64,000 nucleotides of DNA from Clostridium_AD sp050717515 (GTDB lineage Bacteria; Bacillota; Clostridia; Clostridiales; Clostridiaceae), in contig NZ_JBOITL010000019.1 of NCBI RefSeq assembly GCF_050717515.1, positions 62,001 through 126,000 of the forward strand, written 5' to 3'. Position numbers and translations under genes: made by a program. Shown piece after piece: positions 44,454 through 52,397 of this stretch. How positions within the stretch are numbered: the first letter of the stretch is position 1; every line of letters begins with the position of its first letter. The notes beneath the pieces were generated by a model, which worked only from the letters and a program-made list of their open reading frames with translations, had not been told where the DNA came from and searched no databases.

Positions 44454-45644
44454 ATGATATTATCTAAAAAAGCTAAACAAATATCACCATCTTTGACATT
44501 GGATATAACTGCAAAGGCAAAAAAAATGAAGGCTGAAGGAATAGATGTCATAGGTTTTGGTGCTGGTGAACCTGATTTTAATACACCAAGAAATATTCAA
44601 GACGCTGCTATAAAAGCAATTGGAGAAGGCAAGACTAAATATACAGCTACATCAGGTATTGTTGAGTTAAAACAGGCAATAATTCAAAAATTAAAGAATG
44701 ATAATAAATTAACTTATATACCATCTCAAATTATAGTTTCAACTGGCGCAAAACAATGTTTAGCTAATGTTTTTCAAACTATATTAAATCCAGGAGATGA
44801 AGTGTTAATTGGGGTTCCATATTGGGTAAGTTATCCCGAACTTGTTAAATTAGCAGATGGAGAACCTGTTTATGTACAAACAGAAGAAATACACAAATTT
44901 AAATTAACAATTGAAAACCTAAATAGAGCAGTAACTTCTAAAACTAAAGCAATAGTATTAAATAGTCCGAATAATCCTACAGGCACAGTATATTCAAAGG
45001 AAGAACTAATGCAAATTGCTGATTTTGCAAAAATGAAGGACTTATTTATAATATCAGATGAAATTTATGAAAAATTACTATATGGAGATAATGCTCATAT
45101 TAGTATAGCAAGTCTTTCAGAGGATGCTTATAATAGAACTATTGTAATCAATGGTGTTTCTAAGTCTTACGCCATGACAGGTTGGAGGATAGGGTATGCT
45201 GCTGCTAGCACAGAAATAATAGCATTAATGTCTAACATTCAGAGCCATACTACTTCTAATCCTAATTCAATTGCTCAGTATGCATCAGTTGAAGCAATAA
45301 ATGGTAAGCAAGATGATGTTAGTATTATGGTTGAACAATTTAAGCTAAGGCGAGATTATATGGTAGAAAGAATTAATAGTATCAATAATTTGTCTTGCAT
45401 CAAACCTGAAGGTGCTTTCTACGTTATGGTAAATTTATGCGAATTATTAAATAAATCAATAGATGGAAAAATTATAAAAGACTCACTCCAATTTTCAGAC
45501 CTTTTGCTTCAAAATGAAAAAGTTGCGGTTATACCAGGTGTTGCATTTGGAGCAGATAATTTTATTAGATTGTCCTATGCTACTTCAATGGAAAATATAA
45601 AAAATGGACTTGATAGAATAGAAAGGTTTGTTGAGAATATTTAA
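44454..45644 (+). CDS. Aspartate-type class I aminotransferase
   Basis: This is a pyridoxal-phosphate aminotransferase of fold type I, subgroup I-gamma (AspB/AspC-like). It has FGAGEPDFNTPRNI, VLNSPNNPTGTVYSKEEL, SDEIYEKL and the PLP lysine in NGVSKSYAMTGWRIGYAA. A C-terminal arginine in FIRLSYATS binds the substrate carboxylate. The 396 residues fit. Aspartate with 2-oxoglutarate is the likely pair, but the subgroup also includes enzymes with other substrates, so no symbol is given. It is under its own promoter with a structured 5' end. Confidence 0.9.
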   Translation: MILSKKAKQISPSLTLDITAKAKKMKAEGIDVIGFGAGEPDFNTPRNIQDAAIKAIGEGKTKYTATSGIVELKQAIIQKLKNDNKLTYIPSQIIVSTGAKQCLANVFQTILNPGDEVLIGVPYWVSYPELVKLADGEPVYVQTEEIHKFKLTIENLNRAVTSKTKAIVLNSPNNPTGTVYSKEELMQIADFAKMKDLFIISDEIYEKLLYGDNAHISIASLSEDAYNRTIVINGVSKSYAMTGWRIGYAAASTEIIALMSNIQSHTTSNPNSIAQYASVEAINGKQDDVSIMVEQFKLRRDYMVERINSINNLSCIKPEGAFYVMVNLCELLNKSIDGKIIKDSLQFSDLLLQNEKVAVIPGVAFGADNFIRLSYATSMENIKNGLDRIERFVENI

Positions 45645-45650
45645 AATTGA

Positions 45651-45678
45651 TTTACATACTTTTTAATGATATTATAAT
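45651..45678 (+). promoter_or_regulatory. Promoter of the HPr gene with dyad
   Basis: TTTACA (45651-45656), a 16-nt spacer and a perfect TATAAT (45673-45678). A 13-bp inverted repeat with one G-U pair (45674-45686 and 45712-45724) overlaps the -10 element and extends into the leader. Confidence 0.6.
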
Positions 45679-45746
45679 AGTATGAGTTAATAGTAAACTG
45701 TTATATCTTAGCTCATGCTATTATTAAAGTATTGAGGTGAAGTAAA

Positions 45747-46007
45747 TTGGTAACAAAAGAAGTTATGGTTAGTAATTCAAAAGGATTGCATGCAAGACCA
45801 GCTACATTATTAGTAAGAAAAGCCGCTTCTTTCAAATCAGATATAGGTTTAGAATATATGGGTAAAAAAGCTAATATTAAAAGTTTGATAGGTATTTTAT
45901 CTCTAGGAGTTGGTCCTAACAGCATTGTAAACGTTATAGCCAATGGTGATGATGAAAAATTAGCCTTAGAAGAAATAATAAACCTAATTAAATCATTAGA
46001 AGAGTAA
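45747..46007 (+). CDS. HPr family phosphocarrier protein
   Basis: HPr passes phosphate from enzyme I to sugar-specific EII proteins and, in Firmicutes, acts with CcpA when phosphorylated on serine. Both sites are visible: the histidine in KGLHARPATLLV and the regulatory serine in ANIKSLIGILSLGV. So this is an HPr rather than a Crh, which lacks the histidine. The 86 residues are normal. The start is TTG at 45747 behind TTGAGGTGA. No other PTS gene is nearby. Confidence 0.93.
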   Translation: MVTKEVMVSNSKGLHARPATLLVRKAASFKSDIGLEYMGKKANIKSLIGILSLGVGPNSIVNVIANGDDEKLALEEIINLIKSLEE

Positions 46008-46052
46008 TTTACTAAAAAAATAACAAGCAAAGATGCCTTGTAGTCTATATAC

Positions 46053-46091
46053 TTTAAAAAGCTGCTAACTTATTGTTTGCAGCTTTTTAAA
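46053..46091 (+). terminator. Terminator after the HPr gene
   Basis: A 13-bp stem TTTAAAAAGCTGC/GCAGCTTTTTAAA (46053-46065 with 46079-46091). The right arm includes the T-run. Confidence 0.75.
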
Positions 46092-46129
46092 ATCTATAGA
46101 AATAAGGGGAATATTAAGGGAGAATATAT

Positions 46130-47107
46130 ATGATAAATAAGCTTACAGAATTCAATTACAATTCAGAAGTAAATTTAGATAGTAAACACTTTATATGGTA
46201 TTTTCTAGAGATTAAATCCAGGAAAAGTACTTATACTTCTAAAAGCTATGAACGAGATATAAAAGATTTTTTTTGTGTTAATTCTATTTCTGATATTACT
46301 ATAGAAGACATTAAAAAGGTATCTATATTACATACACAAAATTATATAATGAAATTAATGGATAAAAATATGTCTTCTGCTACTATAAATAGAAAAATAT
46401 CATCATTAAGTGCTCTGTATAAATGGTTATTAAAATACCAGGATAATTCTACAGATATTCATATAATTAAATATAATCCTTTTGGAAATCTAAAAGAAGA
46501 AAAACCAGTTATAAATAACAAGGAAACTGAGTTTTTAACAAAAGACGAGTGTAGTGTTTTATTAAATAGTATAGATACAACTACTATATTAGGGCATAGA
46601 AATAAAACTATATTAGTACTTGCATTAACCACTGCACTAAGAAAATCTGAGATTATAAATATTAAAATAAAACATATTGTAACTTATACTGGTTATGATG
46701 TAGTTAAGGTAAGGAGAAAGGGTGGTAAGGAGGATATAGTAAAACTTCAAAAAAACGTTCTTGCTATGATTAATGAGTATATTCTGCTTACTAAAAGAAA
46801 TAAATTATCTAGTGGTGAGGAGTATTTATTTATTGGTCACTCAACTAATGGAAAAAATAAAGAAAAATTAGATGCAAGCACATTAAATTACATGATAAAA
46901 AAAGTATGCAAAAATGCAGGAATAGAAAAAAACCTGCAAGTTCACTCTACAAGGCACACAGCTATTACGCTGGCAATTTTAGCCGGTGCTACCGTAGAAA
47001 AAGTTCGGGATTTTGCGGCACATAAAAATTTAGCTACTACTAATAGGTATATTCACTCTGTAGATAAGTTGAAAAACAATGCTGGAGATCTAATTGATGT
47101 ATTTTAA
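46130..47107 (+). CDS. Tyrosine recombinase, XerC/XerD-like
   Basis: This 325-residue protein is a phage-integrase-family recombinase. It has an N-terminal SAM-like core-binding domain (about 20-125, SYERDIKDFFCVNSISDI, INRKISSLSALYKWLLKY). The catalytic domain carries R in LTTALRKSEI, HxxR in VHSTRHTAITLAI, H in DFAAHKNLA and the nucleophile Y in TTNRYIHSVDK. All catalytic residues are intact. It stands alone, with no phage genes or recognisable dif site, so it may be a housekeeping-type Xer or an orphan integrase. Confidence 0.88.
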   Translation: MINKLTEFNYNSEVNLDSKHFIWYFLEIKSRKSTYTSKSYERDIKDFFCVNSISDITIEDIKKVSILHTQNYIMKLMDKNMSSATINRKISSLSALYKWLLKYQDNSTDIHIIKYNPFGNLKEEKPVINNKETEFLTKDECSVLLNSIDTTTILGHRNKTILVLALTTALRKSEIINIKIKHIVTYTGYDVVKVRRKGGKEDIVKLQKNVLAMINEYILLTKRNKLSSGEEYLFIGHSTNGKNKEKLDASTLNYMIKKVCKNAGIEKNLQVHSTRHTAITLAILAGATVEKVRDFAAHKNLATTNRYIHSVDKLKNNAGDLIDVF

Positions 47108-47160
47108 ACATAGTAGTAGATTTTAAAATTTAAATAAATCTTTAGCATCTTAATTCTCTA

Positions 47161-47190
47161 AAAAATAAAACCTAAGAAGGTTATTTTTTT
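47161..47190 (+). terminator. Terminator after the recombinase gene
   Basis: An AT-rich stem with a central AACC/GGTT (47169-47172 with 47179-47182) is followed by ATTTTTTT. Confidence 0.6.
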
Positions 47191-47280
47191 AGGGAATTTT
47201 ATTTTTTTTATTATTATAAAAAAAATAAATCAAAAGAGTTTCAACTTGCAAGAATATATTTACAAATTTTGTAAAATGTA

Positions 47281-47309
47281 TTTACATAAACATGTAATGA
47301 TGCTATTAT
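47281..47309 (+). promoter_or_regulatory. Promoter of the WG-repeat gene, with upstream dyad
   Basis: TTTACA (47281-47286), 17-nt spacer and TATTAT (47304-47309). Immediately upstream, TTTACAA-ATT-TTGTAAA (47259-47275) is a perfect 7-bp dyad that could bind a regulator. Confidence 0.55.
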
Positions 47310-47374
47310 ATGTAATATATTACCAATTAGTTAGAGGTTGTTTTAATTATTTTAATTATAAGGAGATGTAATAG

Positions 47375-48469
47375 GTGAAAAAAGATAAAATAATACGACT
47401 AACAGCAATTACTATTTTAGTAACAGTCCTAATTATATTTTTTCCTTCAATAAGTAGAAAAGGTAAGGCAATGGTAAATGGAGATAATTATAATACTGGT
47501 GAGAAAAATAATATGGTAGCTGCTAATTATAAAGGGAAGTGGGGGTTTATTGATAAGGTTGGTCAGTGGGTTATTAAGCCAAAGTTTAGTGCAGTAGGAA
47601 AATTTTCAGAAGGATTAGCTTCTGCTGAATATGAAAACAAGTATGGGTATATAGACATAAAGGGGGAATGGTCTATAAAACCAAAGTTTGATAGTGCATA
47701 TAATTTTTCAGAAGGATTAGCATTAGCAAGTCAAAATGGTAAATATGGTTATATAGATAAAAAAGGGGATATGGTTATAGAGCCTAAATTTAGTGAAACT
47801 TCACTTGGAAATTTTAAAGAAGGGGCTGCAGTAGTCTGTATTGATGGAAAATGGGGATGCATAGATAAAAGTGGTACATTTATAATTGAACCTGTATTTG
47901 ATGATATCGGGAATTATTCTAGAAACTTCCAAATTGTGGAATTTTCCGAAGGGCTAATACCTGCTTGTTATAACTATAAATGGGGGTATTTAGATAAAAA
48001 AGGGAAGTTTATTATCGAACCACAGTTTGATGATGCGGAGGACTTTGTTGATGGGCTCGCTTTTGTAAAAGTAAAGAATAAATGGGGTCTTCTTGATAAA
48101 AATGGTATTTTTTTAGTACAACCTAAGTTTGAGGATGTATCAGATTTTTCAGATGGCTTAGCTGCAGTGAAAATTGAAAATAAGTGGGGAGTAATAAATA
48201 AAAAGGGTGAGTTTATAGTAGAATCTAAATTTGATGATAACCCTTATTCTACATTAAAGTACTCTGAAGGTTTAGTAGCAATAGAAAAAAATGATAAATG
48301 GGGTTATATGGACAGTAAGTTGCATTGGACCATTAATCCTACCTTTGAATCAGCTTCAGACTTTTCAGAAGGTGTAGCAGCGGTTAAAATGGATGATAAG
48401 TGGGGGTTCATAGATAAACAAGGCAAATTTGTCATAAAGCCTAAGTTTGAAAATGTATTTGATTTTTAA
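47375..48469 (+). CDS. Membrane-anchored WG-repeat protein
   Basis: A hydrophobic N-terminal segment (ITILVTVLIIFFPSI) acts as signal or anchor. The rest is nine WG (KWG) repeats of about 35 residues: WGFIDK, YGYIDI, YGYIDK, WGCIDK, WGYLDK, WGLLDK, WGVINK, WGYMDS and WGFIDK. Each continues with a stretch like GxWxIxPKFDxxxxFSEGLAxxxxxx. WG repeats form beta structures on exported proteins, but their function is unknown. The start is GTG at 47375 behind AAGGAGATG. It has its own promoter and terminator, so it is a single-gene unit. Confidence 0.88.
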   Translation: MKKDKIIRLTAITILVTVLIIFFPSISRKGKAMVNGDNYNTGEKNNMVAANYKGKWGFIDKVGQWVIKPKFSAVGKFSEGLASAEYENKYGYIDIKGEWSIKPKFDSAYNFSEGLALASQNGKYGYIDKKGDMVIEPKFSETSLGNFKEGAAVVCIDGKWGCIDKSGTFIIEPVFDDIGNYSRNFQIVEFSEGLIPACYNYKWGYLDKKGKFIIEPQFDDAEDFVDGLAFVKVKNKWGLLDKNGIFLVQPKFEDVSDFSDGLAAVKIENKWGVINKKGEFIVESKFDDNPYSTLKYSEGLVAIEKNDKWGYMDSKLHWTINPTFESASDFSEGVAAVKMDDKWGFIDKQGKFVIKPKFENVFDF

Positions 48470-48533
48470 TAATCAATTAAATAATAAGTGAATTATATAT
48501 ATTTGAAGTTTAATTTATATTGGTGTATAGTGA

Positions 48534-48576
48534 TAAAAGGATTAAGAAAGTTATTTATGCTTTCTTAATCTTTTAT
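48534..48576 (+). terminator. Terminator after the WG-repeat gene
   Basis: A 16-bp stem with one G-U pair (48535-48550 with 48560-48575) and a 9-nt loop. The right arm is T-rich. Confidence 0.75.
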
Positions 48577-48683
48577 TGCTTTTTAACGTCAATTATGTGA
48601 TTAATATAGAAGAATAGCGTGGTAGAAGTAGTAGTAATGTACGTATAGTTTTTTATAATTATAAATAGGAACAGGAGGAAAAC

Positions 48684-49928
48684 ATGAAAATCGGATATGC
48701 ATGTATACCGCTTACAATAGATGCAAGAACAAACAGAAGATTAACTATAAAAGATTTTTCGGAAAAGAAGCTTTTAGAGGTGTTAGAGCAAAATCTAATA
48801 GATTTGAGAGGAATATTAGAGAATAATGAGAAGTATAACATAAAGTTATTTAGAATAAGCTCGGATATAGTTCCACTAGGAAGCCATAGTATTAATGAAA
48901 TTCCTTGGCATAAATATTTTCAAAATGAGTTAAATGAAATAGGGGAATATATAAAAAAATGTGGCATGAGGGTTTCTATGCATCCAGGTCAGTATACAGT
49001 TCTTAATGCAGAAAAAGAAGACATTGTAGAAAAAGCAATTAAAGATTTGGAATATCATGCTAGATTTCTTGATGCCTTAGGGGTAGACGGAGAGAATAAG
49101 ATAATACTTCATATTGGCGGTGGTTATGGAGATAAGGCTTCCGCTATGAATAGGTTTATAGAAAATTTTAAAAGGTTATCACCATCAGTAAAGAATAGAC
49201 TTGTAATTGAAAATGATGATAGAACATTCAATATTGTTGATTTACTTTTCGTAAGTGGTGAAATTAATATACCAGTGATATTTGATAACCTTCACCATGA
49301 GTGTAACCATGAAATAGATATGCCTATAAAAGAAATAATGAATAAGGTAGCTAAAACATGGAAAGAAGAAGATGGAAATCCCAAAGTCCATTATAGTCAA
49401 CAAGATTTACATAAACATGTAGGGGCTCATTCAAATACTATAGTAGTTAAAAACTTTTTAGAATACTATGAACAAGTTAAAGAGTTTAATATTGATATTA
49501 TGCTAGAAGTAAAAGATAAGGATGTTTCAGCTATAAAATGCAATCTTATAGTTAGTAATATGAATAAGAAATTAAAGCATGGAATTACAGAAAATCAATG
49601 GGCAAAATATAAATATCTGCTAATGGAAAGAAATTATAAATATTATAAAGAGTGCAGCCGCCTTGTAAAAGAAAATTGCAGTATTCAGGAATTCTATGAG
49701 TACACAGATGATGTAATGAATTTCGAGGTAGAGGATGGAAGTTTTATAAACACTTGCGAACATGTTTGGGGATATGTAAAAAATAGTGCTTCTGATAAAG
49801 AACAAATGCATTTTAAAAAAATTCTAATGGATTTGGAACATAAAGAAAAGGTTAAGATTTATTTGAAAAAATTATGTGATAAGTATAATGCTGAATATAT
49901 GCTGAATTCATATTATTTTTACTATTAA
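48684..49928 (+). CDS. uvsE: UV damage endonuclease UvsE
   Basis: UvsE/UVDE nicks DNA 5' to UV photoproducts in an alternative excision-repair route. It is a TIM-barrel metal enzyme. The start MKIGYACIPLTI, FRISSDIVPLGSHS, MHPGQYTVLNA, LHIGGGYGDK, VIENDDRTF, FDNLHHECN and MLEVKDKD contain the conserved His, Glu and Asp ligands. The 414 residues match bacterial homologues. It is common in spore-forming Clostridium and Bacillus. AGGAGG sits before the ATG; I see no LexA box. Confidence 0.93.
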   Translation: MKIGYACIPLTIDARTNRRLTIKDFSEKKLLEVLEQNLIDLRGILENNEKYNIKLFRISSDIVPLGSHSINEIPWHKYFQNELNEIGEYIKKCGMRVSMHPGQYTVLNAEKEDIVEKAIKDLEYHARFLDALGVDGENKIILHIGGGYGDKASAMNRFIENFKRLSPSVKNRLVIENDDRTFNIVDLLFVSGEINIPVIFDNLHHECNHEIDMPIKEIMNKVAKTWKEEDGNPKVHYSQQDLHKHVGAHSNTIVVKNFLEYYEQVKEFNIDIMLEVKDKDVSAIKCNLIVSNMNKKLKHGITENQWAKYKYLLMERNYKYYKECSRLVKENCSIQEFYEYTDDVMNFEVEDGSFINTCEHVWGYVKNSASDKEQMHFKKILMDLEHKEKVKIYLKKLCDKYNAEYMLNSYYFYY

Positions 49929-49943
49929 TCTTTCTAGAGATTT

Positions 49944-49994
49944 AAAAATGGTTGTTTTCAATTGATTAAAAATCATTTGAAGACAACCATTTTT
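49944..49994. terminator. Terminator after uvsE
   Basis: An 18-bp stem with one G-U pair (49944-49961 with 49977-49994) is flanked by A and T runs. Confidence 0.8.
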
Positions 49995-50176
49995 GCTGTT
50001 GAATTTCTAAATAAAGTATAGGTAGATTATAGTTGTAAAATTATATAGAAATACATATTATATGTAAATTGATTTTAAAATGTAAAGTAATTAAAATTTA
50101 TTTTTTTGAAATAAAAGGGAATTACATGTATTTATAGAATATAAATATGTAAAGTTACTTTTTAGGGGGCATTAAA
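49995..50176 (+). other. Upstream region of the MATE gene
   Basis: This AT-rich stretch should contain the MATE promoter. TTGAAA at 50106-50111 is a fair -35 element, but no good -10 element lies at the right distance. The leader ORF starts at 50177. Confidence 0.4.
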
Positions 50177-50215
50177 ATGGTTCATGCGGATAATCTAACC
50201 CTTCTTTTTATATAG
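50177..50215 (+). CDS. Leader peptide of the MATE gene (12 codons)
   Basis: ATG at 50177 opens a 12-codon frame reading MVHADNLTLLFI and ends at TAG (50213-50215). It has a good Shine-Dalgarno AGGGGG (50164-50169) with a 7-nt spacer. Its last codons (50199-50206, CCCTTCTT) can pair with AAGAGGGG (50222-50229), the MATE ribosome binding site. That layout matches leader peptides of translational attenuators, in which a stalled ribosome frees the downstream start. The sequence supports the layout; expression is inferred. Confidence 0.6.
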   Translation: MVHADNLTLLFI

Positions 50216-50229
50216 TATAAGAAGAGGGG
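50199..50229 (+). promoter_or_regulatory. Stem hiding the MATE ribosome binding site
   Basis: CCCTTCTT (50199-50206) and AAGAGGGG (50222-50229) form an 8-bp stem with one G-U pair and a 15-nt loop. It covers the leader's last codons on one side and the GAGGGG of the MATE gene on the other. Confidence 0.6.
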
Positions 50230-50242
50230 AGATATTAAAAAA

Positions 50243-51595
50243 ATGAATAAAACAATTAGTAAAATAGATAGGAAACTATTAAGAAATATAAATCAAATGG
50301 CGTTACCCTTAGTTTTAAATTCAGTTACTGGTATGCTTATAGGATTAATTGATCAAGCAATGGTGGGCAGAATATCATCAATTGCTTTCGGAGCAGTTGG
50401 TTTAATTGGTTCTACATTTAATAGCATTGCAGGAATGCTAGGTATGATTGCAGTAGCATTTAATATATTAGGCGCTAAGAATAAAGGAGAAGGCAGTGAA
50501 GAAAATTTTAGATGTAAATTTATTATTGGAATATGTTTAAGCTTATTTATTGGCATCATATTTTCTTTAATGGTTTTATTTTTTAGCTTACCGGTACTTA
50601 AATTTGTATTTGGACTTAAAGGAGAAATTTTAAAGGAGGCAATGAACTATGGTAAATTATTTAGCCTTACAGTAGGACTAAATATGCTTTTATTTATGTT
50701 CTCATCTTACTTTAAGATTATAAATAAAACTAAATATTTATTTTACGGTAGTACAACTGCAACAATAAGCAATGTAGTTTTAAATTATATTTTAATATTT
50801 GGCAAGCTTGGGTTTAAACCTATGGGTGTAAAGGGAGCCGGTATTGCCTCGGTTTTAGCTTTAACAATAAATCTTTGTATTTATATAATTGTAATAAGAA
50901 AAAACTTAACGCTGAAATTCACTAGTGAAATTTGTAAAAAAAGAATAATACAGAACATAAAAACTTTGATTAAAGTATCCCTTCCACTTATGGGACAAGA
51001 AGTTTTCGAATCTACTTTAATAGTAGTATGTATTAATGCTATATTAACCCGTATTGGAGTTTTAGAGCTTTCAGTTTATACTTTACTATTTAGTTTAGTA
51101 AGCATTATACTAATGCCTATGTATTCTTACGCACAAACATCACTAACTATGGTGAGTGAATATCTAGGTAAAAGAGATTTAGAGAAAACAAAATCAATAC
51201 CAAAACTTTGTTTGGGTCTTTCTTTGATGTTTTGTATAGCTATTGCTGTTATTTTTTTGTTTTCTAAAAACCATATGATTAGGATTATAACTGTTGATGT
51301 TAGATTAGTAGAGGCCTGTGGCATATATTTTGTTTATGCGATTTTATCAAATATTTTTGATGTACCTAATAACATTTATAAGTATAGTCTTCAAGGAATG
51401 GGAGATGGCGCATGGGTGTTTTTAAACTCCTCCACAATCAATATAATTGGTATAGTTTTAATATTTGTATTTAGCATAGTATTAAAACTTGAATTATATG
51501 GTGTTTATTTAGGGGTATTTATAAATTTATTTATCTTATCATTGTTCAATTATGTTAGATATAATACCATATTAAAAAAATCAAGAAAAAATTAA
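50243..51595 (+). CDS. MATE family efflux transporter
   Basis: This is a 450-residue integral membrane protein with about 12 hydrophobic segments of the MATE/MatE family, which exports drugs or toxic cations using Na+ or H+. The opening ALPLVLNSVTGMLIGLIDQAMVGRISSIAFGAVGLI is typical of the first two helices, and the second half repeats the pattern. The closest class is the NorM/DinF-like group, but substrate cannot be predicted. The ATG at 50243 lies 13 nt after GAGGGG. The leader peptide upstream suggests antibiotic-inducible translation. Confidence 0.9.
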   Translation: MNKTISKIDRKLLRNINQMALPLVLNSVTGMLIGLIDQAMVGRISSIAFGAVGLIGSTFNSIAGMLGMIAVAFNILGAKNKGEGSEENFRCKFIIGICLSLFIGIIFSLMVLFFSLPVLKFVFGLKGEILKEAMNYGKLFSLTVGLNMLLFMFSSYFKIINKTKYLFYGSTTATISNVVLNYILIFGKLGFKPMGVKGAGIASVLALTINLCIYIIVIRKNLTLKFTSEICKKRIIQNIKTLIKVSLPLMGQEVFESTLIVVCINAILTRIGVLELSVYTLLFSLVSIILMPMYSYAQTSLTMVSEYLGKRDLEKTKSIPKLCLGLSLMFCIAIAVIFLFSKNHMIRIITVDVRLVEACGIYFVYAILSNIFDVPNNIYKYSLQGMGDGAWVFLNSSTINIIGIVLIFVFSIVLKLELYGVYLGVFINLFILSLFNYVRYNTILKKSRKN

Positions 51596-51609
51596 TTTAA
51601 TGAATATAG

Positions 51610-51651
51610 GAAATAGGATAAAGAAAGCTTGGAAAATCTTTATTCTATTTC
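51610..51651 (+). terminator. Hairpin after the MATE gene
   Basis: A 15-bp stem with one G-U pair (51610-51624 with 51637-51651) and a 12-nt loop. A short T-rich stretch follows, so it is probably a terminator. Confidence 0.6.
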
Positions 51652-51723
51652 TATTTAAAATAATTTGCCATATTAAAAGTTACTATTTATCTATTTGTAA
51701 CATTATACAAGGAGGAGTTATAA

Positions 51724-52359
51724 ATGTCATGCAATATTGAAGTAATTAAAAAAAATCAACATAAAACAAGTGAATGGTCTGGTGGTACAACAACTCAGCT
51801 TTATATTTATCCAGAAAATTCACAATATGATCAACGTAATTTTAAATGGAGGCTGAGTTCTGCAAAGGTCCAAGTAGAATCCTCTACATTTACTTCTTTA
51901 CAAGGTATATCTAGGCTCATTATGGTTCTTGAGGGAGAACTACATCTTAAGCATAAAGATCATCACAATGCTACGTTAAAAGCATTACAGCAGGATAGCT
52001 TTAGTGGGGATTGGATAACAACAAGTTTTGGCAGAGTTACAGATTTTAATTTAATGTTGGCACAAGGTTACAAGGGGAAACTAGAAGCAATTTCTTTTAA
52101 AAGTGGAGATTTTAAAGATATGTTGTTATGCAATAATGTTAATGATGCGCAAAAGTGTTCTAAAATCACAGAAGCGTTCTATATAGTGAAAGGTGATGTA
52201 GAAATAAATATAGGAGCAAATGAAAAAATAGGTCTCAATAAAGGTGACTTAGCACTTGTAACTAGAACAGCGAAAGAAATTCCTTCAGAGTTTAAAATTC
52301 ATAATAAAAGTCCAGAACAAGCTAATATTATAAAAGCTTCCATATTTTATTGTGAATAA
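51724..52359 (+). CDS. HutD/Ves family cupin protein
   Basis: This is a 211-residue protein of the HutD/Ves bicupin family. The family pattern EWSGGTTTQLYIYP, KWRLSSAKVQVESSTFTSLQGISRLIMVLEGEL is clear. HutD often accompanies histidine-utilisation genes, where it may be a regulator, but no hut gene is near. It lies 38 nt before the histidine kinase and reads the same way, so it may share its transcript. Its function here is unknown. Confidence 0.85.
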   Translation: MSCNIEVIKKNQHKTSEWSGGTTTQLYIYPENSQYDQRNFKWRLSSAKVQVESSTFTSLQGISRLIMVLEGELHLKHKDHHNATLKALQQDSFSGDWITTSFGRVTDFNLMLAQGYKGKLEAISFKSGDFKDMLLCNNVNDAQKCSKITEAFYIVKGDVEINIGANEKIGLNKGDLALVTRTAKEIPSEFKIHNKSPEQANIIKASIFYCE

Positions 52360-52397
52360 TTTGAAAAATAATAATTATAGAAATTGTAGGTGCTAAA

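Noticed and set aside
45747..46007. Crh, the regulatory HPr paralogue
   Set aside because: The active-site histidine in GLHARPA is present, so it is an HPr proper.
46008..47374. A dif or attachment site near the tyrosine recombinase
   Set aside because: I found no paired 11-bp arms with a 6-bp centre and no target duplication flanking the gene.
47375..48469. Periodic repeats that might be read as a CRISPR array
   Set aside because: The periodicity is protein-level WG repeats in one frame with divergent DNA, not identical repeats with unique spacers.
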